A DNA stretch of 29,670 nucleotides from Coemansia sp. RSA 1804 (GCA_027578815.1 JANBTH010000159.1:1-29670); one strand, 5' to 3'. Positions 7,555 through 16,785 are shown, counted from the stretch's first letter. Notes: generated by a model from the sequence alone, not told the origin. Numbers and translations are program-made.

Positions 7555-9392
7555 TCAATCCTCCTCTCCTGTGATAATGTTGATGGCAAGATTGAGATCG
7601 CCGTTGCTGGCAATCAGAGCCTTGAGGTTCTTGGGCTTGTCAATGAACCCCATCTCCTCTAACTGATCCAGCTCGCTCTGGAACTGGTGCCGGAACCGGT
7701 CGAGGTCCTCGCTCGACAACCCGGCGGCGGCAGCAGCCGACTGCGCGGGAGCCGATGCCGGTGGTTCGCGCGACAGCCGGCCCATCGCGGGAGCATCGCC
7801 AGATCCAGCACCCATTGAGGCGGAGCTGGAGCCTGGCGGCCGAAGCATGGCGGATCCTTGTTGCATGGCTTCCAGAAACGACGGCAGCGACCGCATCCGC
7901 CCGTCTCCGCTGCCGCCGGCCGCCTGCACAATCCCCAGCGGATCGCGCATCTCGTCGGCGGCAGCAGAAGCTGAAGCAGCAGCAGCAGCAGCAGCAGAAG
8001 CGGCGGAGGTGGTCCTGGGTGCCGATATGTCCAGTCGGGCTAGGCGGTCAGCACTGCGCGACACCTGGTCGGTCGCAGCATTGGCGGCCATTGCGCGACG
8101 CTGCGACCCAGCAGTGGAGGAGGAGGAGGAGGCATGTCTTCTCCGCGCCCACGGATTGGGCAGCGGCGTAGTGTTGACTCTCCCAGGATCAGGCCGCGAA
8201 GCACCTAGCGCCTGCGCGCGTCTTCTATTGAGGTCATCCAGCGGGGTGCGTGAGCTGTCCCGCGCCGCCTGGTTGAGCGGCTCCTGGATGCTGTGGTACA
8301 TACGCCGGATGTGCGCGTAGCCGCCTGGTGCTGCCTCCAGATTCGATAGCGCTCGGTCGTTGTTGCGCTGCACCTCCTGCATCAGCTGCGGGTTCTGCGC
8401 TGCGTCCAGACTCTGTCGCATGATGCTCGGATCGCTCATTATCTGCCGCAGCTCCGGGTTCTCCTCAATCGCCCTGCGCATGTGTGGGTTTGCCATCATC
8501 ATCGTCTGCGCCAGCCGCGGATTCGACAAGAACAGCTACACGCAAAACTCAAAGATAATAATAGAAGCATCGTTCACAACATCCAGTCCAGTTAGCAGCA
8601 GTGGCGCTTCAAAGAAGCTAGAAAAAAAAAAGAGTATCGGTTGTTGTATGTGGCTGGGAACAAAGAAAGAAAGCCCCTGGCATTCCCCCCGTTGCAATAT
8701 GTCCAGCCATGCTTGCAAAAAGTCGTTACAAAGCAGAACAAGATGAGCAAAAAGAGAAATCCTCCCCTGCCAGCAGACCAGCTGCATGTGCATATATCTT
8801 TATCCGACAAAGAGTGCTAGAAAAGTAGCAGCAAGCAGTAAGCAGTAAGCAGTAAGCAGTAAGCAGAAACAGAATAAGAAAGTAAAAAAGGAGTGTGTTT
8901 CTTACCTGGCGGGCCTGACTCGACAGTGCGTTTGTTTGCGACGATGACGGTGACGGCGCGTTGGCCTTGGATATGCCAGCAAGACTACGTGGCTGTGCGC
9001 CGGTCAAGTTGCTGCCAGCCAGCTGCACCAACCGCAGCACGGCGCCATCCTCAACACCTAGAAGAGCAGAAAACAGAATAATAGTTATTAGCCAGCGGTA
9101 GTTCCAAATGAACACGCCCCGAGCCATCATATGCCTCCAAACGAATATAAAACATAGTGCCAACAAACTTACCGTAAAAGCCCAGGGTCTTGTCGTCGGC
9201 CAGAATTGTGCTTTTGGCCATCAGTCGAATCCGCTCAACAGGAATCTCCGTCAGCTCTGCCAGCGACAGCTTCAGGTCCGCCACCAGAACATCGACGCTG
9301 CTGACGCTGTGATTTATAACCGTACCATTTGTCTGCCGCACATGCAGCGTAATCTTTTGTGGGTTGCTGTCGTTATGATTTGACTCCTCCAT
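7555..9392 (-). CDS. DSK2: Ubiquilin / Dsk2 ubiquitin shuttle factor, three exons
   Basis: Exons 9392-9173, 9057-8906 and 8535-7555 join in frame to about 450 residues. Introns begin GTAAGT and GTAAGA and end TAG. Exon 1 encodes a ubiquitin-like domain (KITLHVRQTNGT to KTLGFY), completed by exon 2 (GVEDGAVLRLVQLAG). Exon 3 opens with LFLSNPRLAQTMMMANPHMR, an STI1-type repeat, then NPQLMQEVQRNNDRALSNLE and GGYAHIRRMY, which are ubiquilin hallmarks. A low-complexity Ala/Ser region follows. The UBA domain closes the protein (LDQLEEMGFIDKPKNLKALI, ending IITGEED). The protein brings ubiquitinated clients to the proteasome: UBL binds the proteasome and UBA binds ubiquitin. The first half of the usual STI1 block seems short, so a small exon inside the 370-nt second intron cannot be excluded. 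Confidence 0.9.
8833..8866. repeat. Heptamer tandem repeat in DSK2 intron 2
   Basis: AAGCAGT repeated four times plus a partial copy, inside the second DSK2 intron. Read on the gene's strand it gives a TGCTTAC series and sits about 40 nt after the 5' splice site. It is a simple microsatellite with no other sign of function. Confidence 0.8.
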
Positions 9393-10438
9393 TCTAAGAT
9401 ACGCACCCTCGTATTGCCTCTTGACCAAAGAGCTATGGAAAAGAAGAAAAAGGTTAACAGATATATAAAAGAGGCAATGTGTAAAAAGAAAAATAGAATG
9501 AAGAATATAAAAAAGGTGAACGACAAAAAGAAAAAATCCTGTCGCTTTCTGTCTCTGCAAACGCCCGGGTAAGCCTTTCTTTGCTTCCGCCTCTGTCTTT
9601 CTTTTTTCAGTATCGAAAAGCACAAAAAGAATTGAATTAAGAAGTATGAGAAAACAAGGTATGAGTGTACATAGGCATATGTGGTATAATAAGGATACAA
9701 AAGGAAAGGAAGGCCATGGGGAAGAAGAAAAGAAAGTGGGTAGGAAGTGAAATAAAGTCTTCGTCAGCACCTTTCTTCTTTTTGCATAAACGCAAGCAGG
9801 CTGAAGATATAGAGGGGAAAAAAGGACTGGGGGGAAAGAGAGCGAAAGAGAGTGAAAAGTCCACAACAAACTTTGACGCAAAGTCACCACCCGCCCTTCC
9901 AGCCAGCCAGCCAGCCAGTCAGCCAGCCAGTTTGGCCCGCATCTCTCTGCTCATCTCTCAATGCTTTCCAGAAACAGCAGCAGGCCAGGCTGAACAAGAA
10001 AGCCGTTATCGCCAGACCAGCAGCGAACCTCTTGCCGAAAGCCAAAGCAGGAAAATGAGCGCACACAAGAAACGGCAACAGCATCTATCTGGAAGCCGGA
10101 TGAAATAGCAGTGAGAAAAAGGAGCTCTTTAGCAAGCGCAATGTCTTTATGCAGCAAGCGCGACTTGCTCTTTACTTCATGCTATGTTCTCTTTACACAG
10201 GACAGAAAAAAACTAAATAAAAAAGCCCCTCCTTCCATTCTATCCCTTTTTTCCTTTACTTTCCGGCCTTGAAGTTTATTTTATTTGTCCAGACTTTTTT
10301 TTACATTCTAATACTCCTTTTTCCTTTTCTTTCTCTTTCTTTCTGTCACATTCTCTGTTCCCTTCTTCCCTCAAGTAATTCTGCATTTATATTTCTTTAT
10401 TGTTCGTTTAGAGTAATCCCGTCCGAAAAAAGCGCATA
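9393..10438. promoter_or_regulatory. Divergent intergenic region DSK2 / YPT7
   Basis: About 1 kb without a supported gene. The part next to DSK2 (9425-9860) is purine-rich on the plus strand, that is, a long pyrimidine tract on the DSK2 strand. The part next to YPT7 (10235-10375) is a pyrimidine tract on the plus strand. This fits two outward promoters. A CCAG tetramer run lies at 9899-9930. The longest frames here are driven by these tracts and look like no protein. Confidence 0.4.
9899..9930. repeat. CCAG tetranucleotide repeat
   Basis: About eight CCAG units with one CCAG to TCAG change. A simple repeat in the DSK2/YPT7 spacer. Confidence 0.8.
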
Positions 10439-11218
10439 ATGTACAACAGAAGCTATCCTTCGCGGAGGTGCACGTATATCAAGGTAAGCTCTCCTCGACA
10501 GAGCGAGCGAGGGAGGAATGAAGGTGTTGCGGGTAGTAGCATCATTCCTCAATTCAGTCTGTGCTGGTGCAGAATGAACAACAGCTAACACACAAAACAT
10601 ACTCTGCCGAAGCATGTAATGTAGGCGATAATCCTGGGCGACAGCGGCGTGGGCAAGACATCGCTGATGCACCAGTATGTGCGCGGGACATTCACAACGC
10701 AGTACCGAGCAACGATAGGCGCGGACTTTATGAAGAAGGACGTTGACCTTGGTGACGGGCGGGTTGCGGAGGTAGCATGCTGGGACACTGCGGGACAGGA
10801 GCGGTTCCAGAGTCTGGGCGTAGCGTTTTACCGTGGCGCCGACTGCTGTATCCTGTGCTTTGACGTGACCAATGCGAGGAGCTTTGAGAATCTGCAGAGC
10901 TGGCGCGATGAGTTTCTGCTGCAGGCAGCGCCCAGAGATCCCGAGAACTTCCCGTTTGTGGTGGTTGGCAATAAGATCGATATCGACGGCAAGCGCGCCG
11001 TTTCGCAGAAGCGCGCGATGGAGTGGTGTGCCGCCAAGGGCAACATCCCGTACTTTGAGACCAGTGCCAAGAGGGACATCAATGTTGAGGATGCCTTCAC
11101 CACGATGGTGAGGAACGCGATGGACCAGGATACTGATACCGATATGTACAGCGGCGAGTTTCCCGATCCCATCCGCATTGACTCTGAGGACCAGGAGTCC
11201 CAGGCCTGTGCTTGCTAG
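10439..11218 (+). CDS. YPT7: Rab7-type small GTPase Ypt7, two exons
   Basis: Exon 1 is 10439-10483 (15 codons), the intron 10484-10624 (GTAAGC...GTAG, with CTAAC near 10585) and exon 2 10625-11218, joining in frame to 212 residues. Exon 2 gives ILGDSGVGKTS (P-loop), ATIGADF (switch I), WDTAGQERFQSLGVAFYRGA (switch II, identical to Rab7), the Rab7 block DEFLLQAAPRDPENFPFVVV, GNKID, and ETSAK. The C-terminus CAC carries two cysteines for geranylgeranylation by Rab GGTase. Ypt7/Rab7 drives tethering and HOPS-dependent fusion at the vacuole, including late autophagy. The N-terminus from exon 1 (MYNRSYPSRRCTYIK) lacks the usual RKKVLLK, so exon 1 is the least sure part. Confidence 0.9.
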
Positions 11219-11413
11219 GCCATTCTCATCTCCTCCTTTCTTTTCTTTTCTTTTTTATTTTGCTTTAACAAACCGCCTTTTACAGAACACGGAGACTTTA
11301 TTGCTCTTCCAACACCCATCTACTTGTTTATGCCTGCTATATGCTCCTCTGATAACATGGTTTAGCGCTTGTCTAGCAATGCTGTCTTTCCCAGCATTCG
11401 CTTTAAAAGGCCT
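11219..11413. other. YPT7 3' region and start of the left AT-rich compartment
   Basis: The pyrimidine-rich 3' end of YPT7 passes into AT-rich, gene-poor DNA. No gene is seen on the plus strand between here and ATG16 at 17024. From about 11335 the sequence belongs to duplicated block A1. Confidence 0.4.
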
Positions 11414-12085
11414 TCATTTTTCCTTCCTTCCTGCGTTAACCGTTTCCTTACCATTTACGCAAGCAGATTTTACATACACACTATCACCAACCCGGTCATT
11501 TTCATCGACTCCCACTGTGTTTTTAAATCTGGCAAGCGCCTCTTCTATAGCCGCATTAACGTCGGTTCCTTGCAAAATAAACTTGCACTAACTCTTTTTT
11601 TCGTTTATACTGTAGCCGATGACAACTATTATCATTCCATTCGTAGCCATGGTTTTTAAAATAATTACTTTAATATTCTGAAAAAAGCGAGAAAAGAAAA
11701 AGTAGGTGACGATGAGAGATTGCTGGAATGCTACAGTATGGTCATTGTTTATTCATATTGTAAAGATGGTATAAATTGATTTAGATATAAAGAAAGTGCA
11801 TTACAATATTTTATTACTGTGACATGGCATCCGTATTACTCGTGCGATTTTTCTGATACATGACCTGTCTGTACATAAAGCTATTTAAAATATTTGGATA
11901 TATGGTTGGGATTGGCCAAACTGTGAACCACATTCTGATAAGCACAGTTAATATATGTGTATATTTCTTCTTTCGTGTTTGCACATACAAATATACAGTA
12001 ATTAGATGAAGGAGGGGTATGGAGAGAGATGTTCAATATGTGGTACCAGTATAATAGAAATTACATGGATGTGCTTAATTTTCCG
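11335..12085. repeat. Duplicated block A, copy 1
   Basis: Diverged direct duplicate of 12486-13400. Shared landmarks: GCTC.TCTG.TAACATGG.TTAGCG at the left end, AAAGCCTTTC-like, then GATGAGAGATTG, ATGAC.TGTCTGTAC.TAAAGCTATTTAA, GGTTGGG.TG.CCAAACTGTGAA and finally TAATAGAAATTACATGG. The block carries a broken member of family A on the minus strand. Copy 2 has about 170 extra bp near its right end. Confidence 0.75.
11414..11650 (-). pseudogene. Family A small gene, copy 1, with premature stop
   Basis: An ATG at 11650 opens a frame that lines up over 78 codons with the intact gene at 12510-12797: N-terminal strand pair (IIVVIGYSINEKK against ITIYYTLNGKK), a helix (NAAIEEALARFKNTVG against NEAVVKWQALTNFKKEMG), a second strand (DSVYVKSACVNGKE) and a Gly-Arg-Lys-rich end. 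Codon 21 is TAG (11588-11590). The next 57 codons are open to a TGA. A single recent stop is the simplest reading, and readthrough is not excluded. Function unknown. Confidence 0.6.
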
Positions 12086-12485
12086 CACATGGAATTGTAA
12101 AATCGTTGTTCTAGCACTGTTAGCTAATAAAACAACTATTTATACAGTCTAAATGTTACTAAGCATATGTATATATTAACTCAGATGAGCATGACAATTT
12201 ATGTACTTTTTTATGTCTGCTATCTACCGGAAAATGAGAAATAGGTTAGAAATAGGAGTACCTGATGTTCCAGCAAATGTAAAATATGACGTTGTAGCGT
12301 CCATCAGCCGAGGGGCTCAACTCTGGGCATGTTTAAATTTCAGTCCTTGTCTTCGTGTTGCGGGAATAGAAGGGCCATAGGAGGCGCAAGTCCCATGCTT
12401 TGGCTAACAGCAGATGACACTCTCCCTAGCATTTACGTATACAAGCGTCTCTTGCTAGACTGTGGGGAAACAAAAATATTCTTGC
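12086..12485. other. AT-rich spacer between blocks A1 and A2
   Basis: No supported gene. A 63-codon plus-strand frame at 12329-12520 opens with ATG in a slightly GC-richer patch but runs into block A2 and resembles nothing, so it is not called. Confidence 0.3.
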
Positions 12486-13400
12486 AATGTGCTCTTCTGT
12501 TAACATGGCTTAGCGTCTAACTAGTCCTACACCCTTTTTTAGTACTTGCCTTAAAAGCCCTTTCTCTTTTTTCTTTCCCGTATTAGCATCTCTTTTACTC
12601 TCGACTAAAACAATCTCTATTTTCACATAGTCGATTGTCAAGCTATTTCCATTAGTTCCCATTTCTTTTTTGAAATTGGTAAGCGCTTGCCATTTGACCA
12701 CAGCCTCATTGGTTGTGTGCGAAAAGGAATGTTTTTGTTCTTTTTTGCCGTTTAGCGTGTAGTAGATGGTAATTTTTGATATTTCATAGGTAGTCATGGC
12801 GTTTTACTTTTTTCAGAAATTGCCTTAATGTCTTAATAAATATAAAGAAATGAAGAAAGCAGGCGATGATGAGAGATTGTAGAGGAGCCACAGTTGGCCA
12901 TTATGTACATATAGAAAAATATGAATGAATTTAGAGCTTCAAGTACATTACATAATCTTATTAGCGCAGTATGACGATTGCATTACTCATACCGTTTTCC
13001 TGATGCATGACTTGTCTGTACGTAAAGCTATTTAATAAATATATACAATGGTTGGGGCTGACCAAACTGTGAATTACGTTTTGTTGGGCCCATTTAATAT
13101 GCTTATTCCATTCTCTTTTGTGTCTGCAAACGCAAATAAATAGTAATTAGAAAAAGGAAAAGGAAGGGTGTGATACGAAATTCCGTGCAAAACTCAGCGT
13201 AAAGGAACAAACATGTAAAATATGATTGAGGAGCACAATAGAATAGTTTTAAATTTATTATTTAAAGAGGCCTTGCGCCGAAATGTGTTAATGAAATAGA
13301 CAGCTATTCTTTGAGCAACAATCTTAGTAATTTCTTTATTACAAAGGGGCACTTTTAAATGTGACACCGGCCTAATAGAAATTACATGGTTATTTTTATA
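12486..13400. repeat. Duplicated block A, copy 2
   Basis: The partner of 11335-12085, in the same orientation. It contains the intact family A ORF and its upstream region. The two copies have drifted (many substitutions and indels), so the duplication is not recent. Confidence 0.75.
12510..12797 (-). CDS. Family A small protein, copy 2, 95 residues
   Basis: An ATG-started ORF of 95 residues, unknown. Visible plan: a strand pair (ISKITIYYTLNGKKEQK), a central helix (TNEAVVKWQALTNFKKEMG), a long strand (SLTIDYVKIEIVLVES) and a strongly basic tail (KRDANTGKKKEKGLL, then RQVLKKGVGLVRR). No signal peptide or membrane helix. The existence of a diverged paralogue at 11414-11650 that follows the same frame argues that it is, or was, coding. 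Promoter elements are not clear. It is on the minus strand like the other five small ORFs of this compartment. A small alpha/beta nucleic-acid-binding protein is possible, but this is only a guess from the basic tail. Confidence 0.55.
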   Translation of the reverse strand: MTTYEISKITIYYTLNGKKEQKHSFSHTTNEAVVKWQALTNFKKEMGTNGNSLTIDYVKIEIVLVESKRDANTGKKKEKGLLRQVLKKGVGLVRR

Positions 13401-13818
13401 TAATTATTACCAATATAATTCTTGGTCAATGTTTTTGGGGTTTGTTCTTGTAAGAGCATGTCCAAAAGTTGCTGCACTTTGTAAATGTAAGCATCTTGAT
13501 GAAAAAAGCTTGGCTTTTGTTGAAATGTTGTTATTGCCTAAAAACTTTATAAATTTTTTCTAACAAACTTAAATACTGTTAACATGTACAAACACTTTTG
13601 CTCTTTACTTTCAAGACTAAAATTACAATTTTCATACAGCAAATGTTTGTATTCAAAAATATTAAATAAAACAAGTTGATTATAAGGTTTGCTTAAACCT
13701 CTTATTTGCATTTATATTTCTGCTGATTTAAACAACCTATCTAAACAATTGCTGTGCTGTTCTCTTCTAGTTTATTTTTATTGAACGTAATGCACCAATT
13801 ACTAGCTTTATTACTTTG

Positions 13819-13989
13819 TCAATTTTTATCTTTTTTCTTCTTATAGATTCGATCACCTAAAAGAGCCTTTCTTGAATTTCTAACTGCATGTCTCACATCT
13901 CTACTGGCTTTTGTTCTTTTTGAATGTTTGAAAGTAACGTCATCTTTTCCCTTTTTTCCACTGAAAGCAGTTTTTTCCTCTTTGGCCAT
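13819..13989 (-). CDS. Family B basic microprotein, copy 1, 56 residues
   Basis: Starts at the ATG at 13989 (MAKEEKTAFSGKKGKDD). The middle part, VTFKHSKRTKASRDVRHAVR, is shared with the paralogue at 15555-15746, and the tail is Lys-rich. The paralogues keep the frame while the DNA around them drifts, which supports coding. A TATA-like box lies 104 nt upstream on the same strand. The shared block recalls the C-terminal part of histone H4 (VTY, His, basic pair, Thr, then Asp-Val, Ala-Val/Leu-Arg/Lys), but the protein is far too short for a full histone fold. Function unknown; probably nucleic-acid-binding given its charge. Confidence 0.55.
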   Translation of the reverse strand: MAKEEKTAFSGKKGKDDVTFKHSKRTKASRDVRHAVRNSRKALLGDRIYKKKKDKN

Positions 13990-14085
13990 TGTAATCAATA
14001 GAAATGTAATAAAATATAAACTGTAAAAGTAATTGTCAAACACTTGCTATTCATCTCAATACACTTATTTGCAAAGAAAACCTAC

Positions 14086-14093
14086 ATTATATA
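14086..14093 (-). promoter_or_regulatory. TATA-like box of family B copy 1
   Basis: TATATAAT on the minus strand, 104 nt before the ATG at 13989. The same box and spacing (105 nt) occur before the paralogue at 15746, within a conserved stretch that reads CATATATAATGTAGG on the gene's strand. Confidence 0.5.
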
Positions 14094-14210
14094 TGTTTTT
14101 AATGTCTCCAAGATTGGGGGCATGTGTTTAGTCGGATATTGCTTTCATATTTAGACATCGTCATATCTACGTTTTGTCAACCCCAACACTCCAAGGTTTT
14201 TACACTTTTT

Positions 14211-14321
14211 CTATTTGCAACTGTTTAAGCAATTAATACATGCCCGCGTATCTTTAAAAATAAAAATAAAGTATAAACTGTTTTCTTTAATACAATGAAT
14301 AGTCATTCTGCACGTTGATAT
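14211..14321 (-). pseudogene. Family C small frame, copy 1, start codon lost
   Basis: Aligned with the family C gene at 16510-16680, the position of its ATG is ATA here (14321-14319). The frame then reads STCRMTIHC, IKENSLYFIFIFKDTRAC and ends at TAG (14211). It shares STC, then Lys-x-Asn-Ser-x-Tyr-Phe-Ile-Phe, with copy 2. An internal ATG at 14306 could start a 31-residue peptide. It is likely a decayed copy. Confidence 0.45.
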
Positions 14322-14391
14322 TGTTGTCTTAGCAGTTGTATATTAATTACGTTAGAAAACAAATTAATGAACTGCCTGAAGGTCTTCTGAA

Positions 14392-14426
<35 letters not shown>
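14392..14426. repeat. AAT trinucleotide microsatellite
   Basis: About eleven AAT units. At the matching point of the other block copy (about 16735) only two or three units exist, so the expansion happened in this copy after the duplication. Confidence 0.9.
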
Positions 14427-14427
<1 letters not shown>

Positions 14428-14475
14428 CAAATGTAGTATTAACAGAAAAATCACAGAGCATTATTACACGTACAA

Positions 14476-15223
14476 GAACTAAGATTACAGCCAAACGTCT
14501 ATAAAATATTATTATTGGGCATGTACATGTTGAATATATTTATAGAATCATGCCGTTGTAGCAAAAAACACGTTTGGCATGGCAAAGGAGAGCGGATGGT
14601 AGCACAATTTCTGTTGACATACAGGGAAAGGAGCAAAAAACAGAGCCAATAAAATATTAATAGACATAGAACAAGATTAATAGCACATTTATACATATCA
14701 CAATAAACAAATACATGGCAAAGAAAATTCAACAATACCTGCATCCCCTAGAGGGAGTGTTTTCCTCTGCAAAACTGTTAAATATTGCGGCATAACAACT
14801 CAACTATGTGGGTCGTAATAGTCGTCAGCTATGTTTCATATTTACTTGCGCTTTTTAACAATATACATGACTAGAAATTGTAAGCGTTGCGTATCAATAT
14901 TTGCTGCAAAATGATTTCAACCCTACCATATAATTTAAAGGTATTGCTTAGAACCTTTAAATTCACATCAGCAATCAAAATTAAAAATAAAATAAGAATG
15001 CTAGCAGTTATAAATTTTGTTCTCTAAATACTATATTTAATCACAATAGATTATATGCATTTAGTCGTCATCCTTTATTTATGCCATTTGTAGGGCAGCT
15101 ATGGCTATTAATAGACAAAAGAAAAGAGAAAACTATGAAAAACTAAATGAGAGAAAAAGGAAAAACTAAATGAGAGAAAAAGGAAAAACTAATAGAAAAG
15201 AAAATGAAAAAGAAAAAAAGAAA
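14476..15223. other. AT-rich spacer between block BC copies
   Basis: No supported gene. A hydrophobic 81-codon minus-strand frame at 14499-14744 has an ATG but no paralogue, no TATA box at the usual distance and a composition expected of AT-rich noise. A purine-rich patch with a 23-bp tandem repeat closes the spacer. Confidence 0.3.
15141..15186. repeat. Two tandem 23-bp units
   Basis: The unit AACTAAATGAGAGAAAAAGG followed by AAA occurs twice without change, then degenerates into A/G-rich sequence up to about 15220. It lies just before duplicated block BC copy 2 and may mark the old breakpoint. Confidence 0.8.
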
Positions 15224-15554
15224 ATAGTGTTTTTGTTCTTTTAAGAACATGCCCAAAAATTGCTGCGCTTTGTAAATGTAAGCATCTTGATGAATAAGGC
15301 TTGGCTTTTGTTGAAATGTTGTTATTGTCTAAAAACTTTAGAATATCTTTTTCTAACAAATCTAAATATTAGCAACATGTAAAAACACTATTGCTCTCTA
15401 CTTTCAAGGCTCAAATAACAATTTCCATACAGCAAGTGTTTATAAGGCTTATGTAAACTTCTTATTTGTATTTATGTTTCTGCTGATTTAAACAACCTAT
15501 CTAAACAAGTGCTGTGTTGTTTTCTTCTAGTTTATTTCTATTGAAGGTAATTTA

Positions 15555-15746
15555 TTAATCACTAGTCTTCTTTTTTGCCATTTTTGTGATGTTTACATTA
15601 CAATCCTGTCGATTACTACTATAACCTTTTCTTACATCTCTAACTGCATGTCTCACATCTCTACTGGCTGCTGTTCTCCTTGGATGAATATAAGTAACAT
15701 TGGTTTCCTTTTTTTCTCCGGAAGCAGCTATTTTCTCCTCGGCCAT
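15555..15746 (-). CDS. Family B basic microprotein, copy 2, 63 residues
   Basis: Starts at the ATG at 15746 (MAEEKIAASGEKKETN), followed by the shared block VTYIHPRRTAASRDVRHAVR and RK, then a divergent tail (GYSSNRQDCNVNITKMAKKK). The net basic charge, the lack of any signal or membrane helix and the small size match copy 1. The TATA-like box upstream is also kept. In the shared block most residues are identical while the spacer DNA differs more, which hints at selection on the protein; this needs a dN/dS count. Function unknown. Confidence 0.55.
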   Translation of the reverse strand: MAEEKIAASGEKKETNVTYIHPRRTAASRDVRHAVRDVRKGYSSNRQDCNVNITKMAKKKTSD

Positions 15747-15843
15747 CTTGATCAATATAAATGTAATAAAATATAAATTGCAAAAGAGATTATTCAATAT
15801 TTGTCTTTCATTTCTACGCATTTTCTTTAAAAGAAAAACCTAC

Positions 15844-15851
15844 ATTATATA
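15844..15851 (-). promoter_or_regulatory. TATA-like box of family B copy 2
   Basis: TATATAAT on the minus strand, 105 nt before the ATG at 15746. It matches the box before copy 1 in both sequence and spacing. Confidence 0.5.
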
Positions 15852-15994
15852 TGTTTTTCTAATGTCTAAGGTTGGTGGGCATGTGTTCAGTCAGATATTG
15901 CTTCTAAATTTAGATATATTAATATCTACGTTTTGTCAACCCCAATACCCCAAGGTTTTTACTCTCTCCTATTTGCAACTGTTTAGGCAATTAA

Positions 15995-16509
15995 TTTACT
16001 GGCATTAAATGCAACCACTGATATTCAAATTAATGTAAACAGCTAGTATATTAAAGAGATTTCTGTATATGCTAATTAGATATTCATTGAGAAGCAATAT
16101 TACACATTTCTGACTTTGGAACAGTAAAACAAGAATTAATAAGAAATGCATGACCCACCACTATAGCAAAAGTGTCTACATTTTAGTGCTTTACATTTCA
16201 CATTATCTTACTTGGATATTGTGCATTATCATGTATACTGTGCTTCATAGAGCTATTTTAAACACCAAGTTGTCAGCTGGTAAAGATCTGTTTCAATGGG
16301 GTTTCAAGTGGAATATAAAAAGTATGTTATTTACTATAAGGAAACCTATCAAACTACTATTCAGGACAAGCCGCGGCTTTTATACGTTGGCGCTCATTGT
16401 CCGGTACAGTTTGTAACATTCTTATTATCCTTTGTGGGAATGTTAAGTGTCAGACACTAATCCCAGATCATCACTCATTATACAGAGTCGCGTATCAGAT
16501 CTCTTGCTC
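15995..16509. other. Unpaired segment inside block BC copy 2
   Basis: No partner in block copy 1. It holds an ATG-started 88-codon plus-strand frame (16150-16416) that is hydrophobic and then basic, with no recognised domain and no paralogue here; I do not call it a gene. A patch near 16370 (AAGCCGCGGCTTTTATACG) is GC-richer than its surroundings and reads CGTATAAAAGCCGCGGCTT on the minus strand, resembling a TATA-containing core promoter. Confidence 0.3.
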
Positions 16510-16680
16510 CTAATCCTTCTTCAGATTTTTCGTGTCTAGATGTCTCCTGTTGTTTCTTGGATTATTCTCATCTTGCAGAATTATTAATAATTGAATTAAT
16601 TCATTCTCTCGTGTCTTTGGAAAATGAAAAATAAAGTATGAACTGTTTTTTAATAAGATAATCTTTCCACATGTTGACAT
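16510..16680 (-). CDS. Family C microprotein, copy 2, 56 residues
   Basis: From the ATG at 16680. It begins MSTCGKIILLKNSSYFIFHF and continues with a polar helix (TRENELIQLLIILQDENN) and a basic tail (PRNNRRHLDTKNLKKD). Paralogue of the decayed frame at 14211-14321. It has no signal peptide, and the hydrophobic stretch is too short for a membrane helix. No clear TATA box at the usual distance. The evidence for coding is an intact frame in one copy plus residual similarity in the other, so confidence is limited. Function unknown. Confidence 0.4.
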   Translation of the reverse strand: MSTCGKIILLKNSSYFIFHFPKTRENELIQLLIILQDENNPRNNRRHLDTKNLKKD

Positions 16681-16785
16681 TGTCGTCCTAGCAGTTTTAT
16701 AATAATCACGTGAAGAAGCGAAAGTATTCATTGAAAAATAATAAAAATCAACAGAAAAATCAGAGCGTCATCACGCGTGCAAGGA

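Larger units (their letters stand above)
13427..14475. repeat. Duplicated block BC, copy 1
   Basis: Diverged direct duplicate of 15224-15994 plus 16620-16785. Shared landmarks include TTTGTAAATGTAAGCATCTTGATGAA, TGGCTTTTGTTGAAATGTTG, CTGCTGATTTAAACAACC, AACCTACATTATATATG and CCAAGGTTTTTAC. It carries the family B gene at 13819 and the family C frame at 14211. Here B and C are close together; in copy 2 they are separated by about 625 bp of unrelated sequence. Confidence 0.8.
15224..16785. repeat. Duplicated block BC, copy 2, with internal insertion
   Basis: 15224-15994 matches 13427-14238, and 16620-16785 matches about 14262-14475. The 625 bp in between (15995-16619) have no partner in copy 1. 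They were either inserted here or lost there. Confidence 0.75.

Noticed and set aside
8536..8905. An extra DSK2 exon in intron 2
   Set aside because: No stretch between splice-like sites resembles the missing STI1 part, and the three-exon model joins in frame.
9051..9890. 279-codon minus-strand frame upstream of DSK2
   Set aside because: Only the part after the ATG at 9392 matches a ubiquitin-like domain, and the frame reads into the intron after 9173. The upstream part is translated pyrimidine tract.
12329..12520. 63-codon plus-strand ORF
   Set aside because: It runs into duplicated block A2, where the matching frame in A1 is not kept.
14499..14744. 81-codon hydrophobic minus-strand ORF
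   Set aside because: No paralogue, no TATA box at the usual distance, and Phe/Leu/Tyr/Cys-rich composition typical of AT-rich noise.
16150..16416. 88-codon plus-strand ORF in the unpaired part of block BC
   Set aside because: Opens with ATG but has no recognised domain or paralogue, and is on the opposite strand to all other small genes there.
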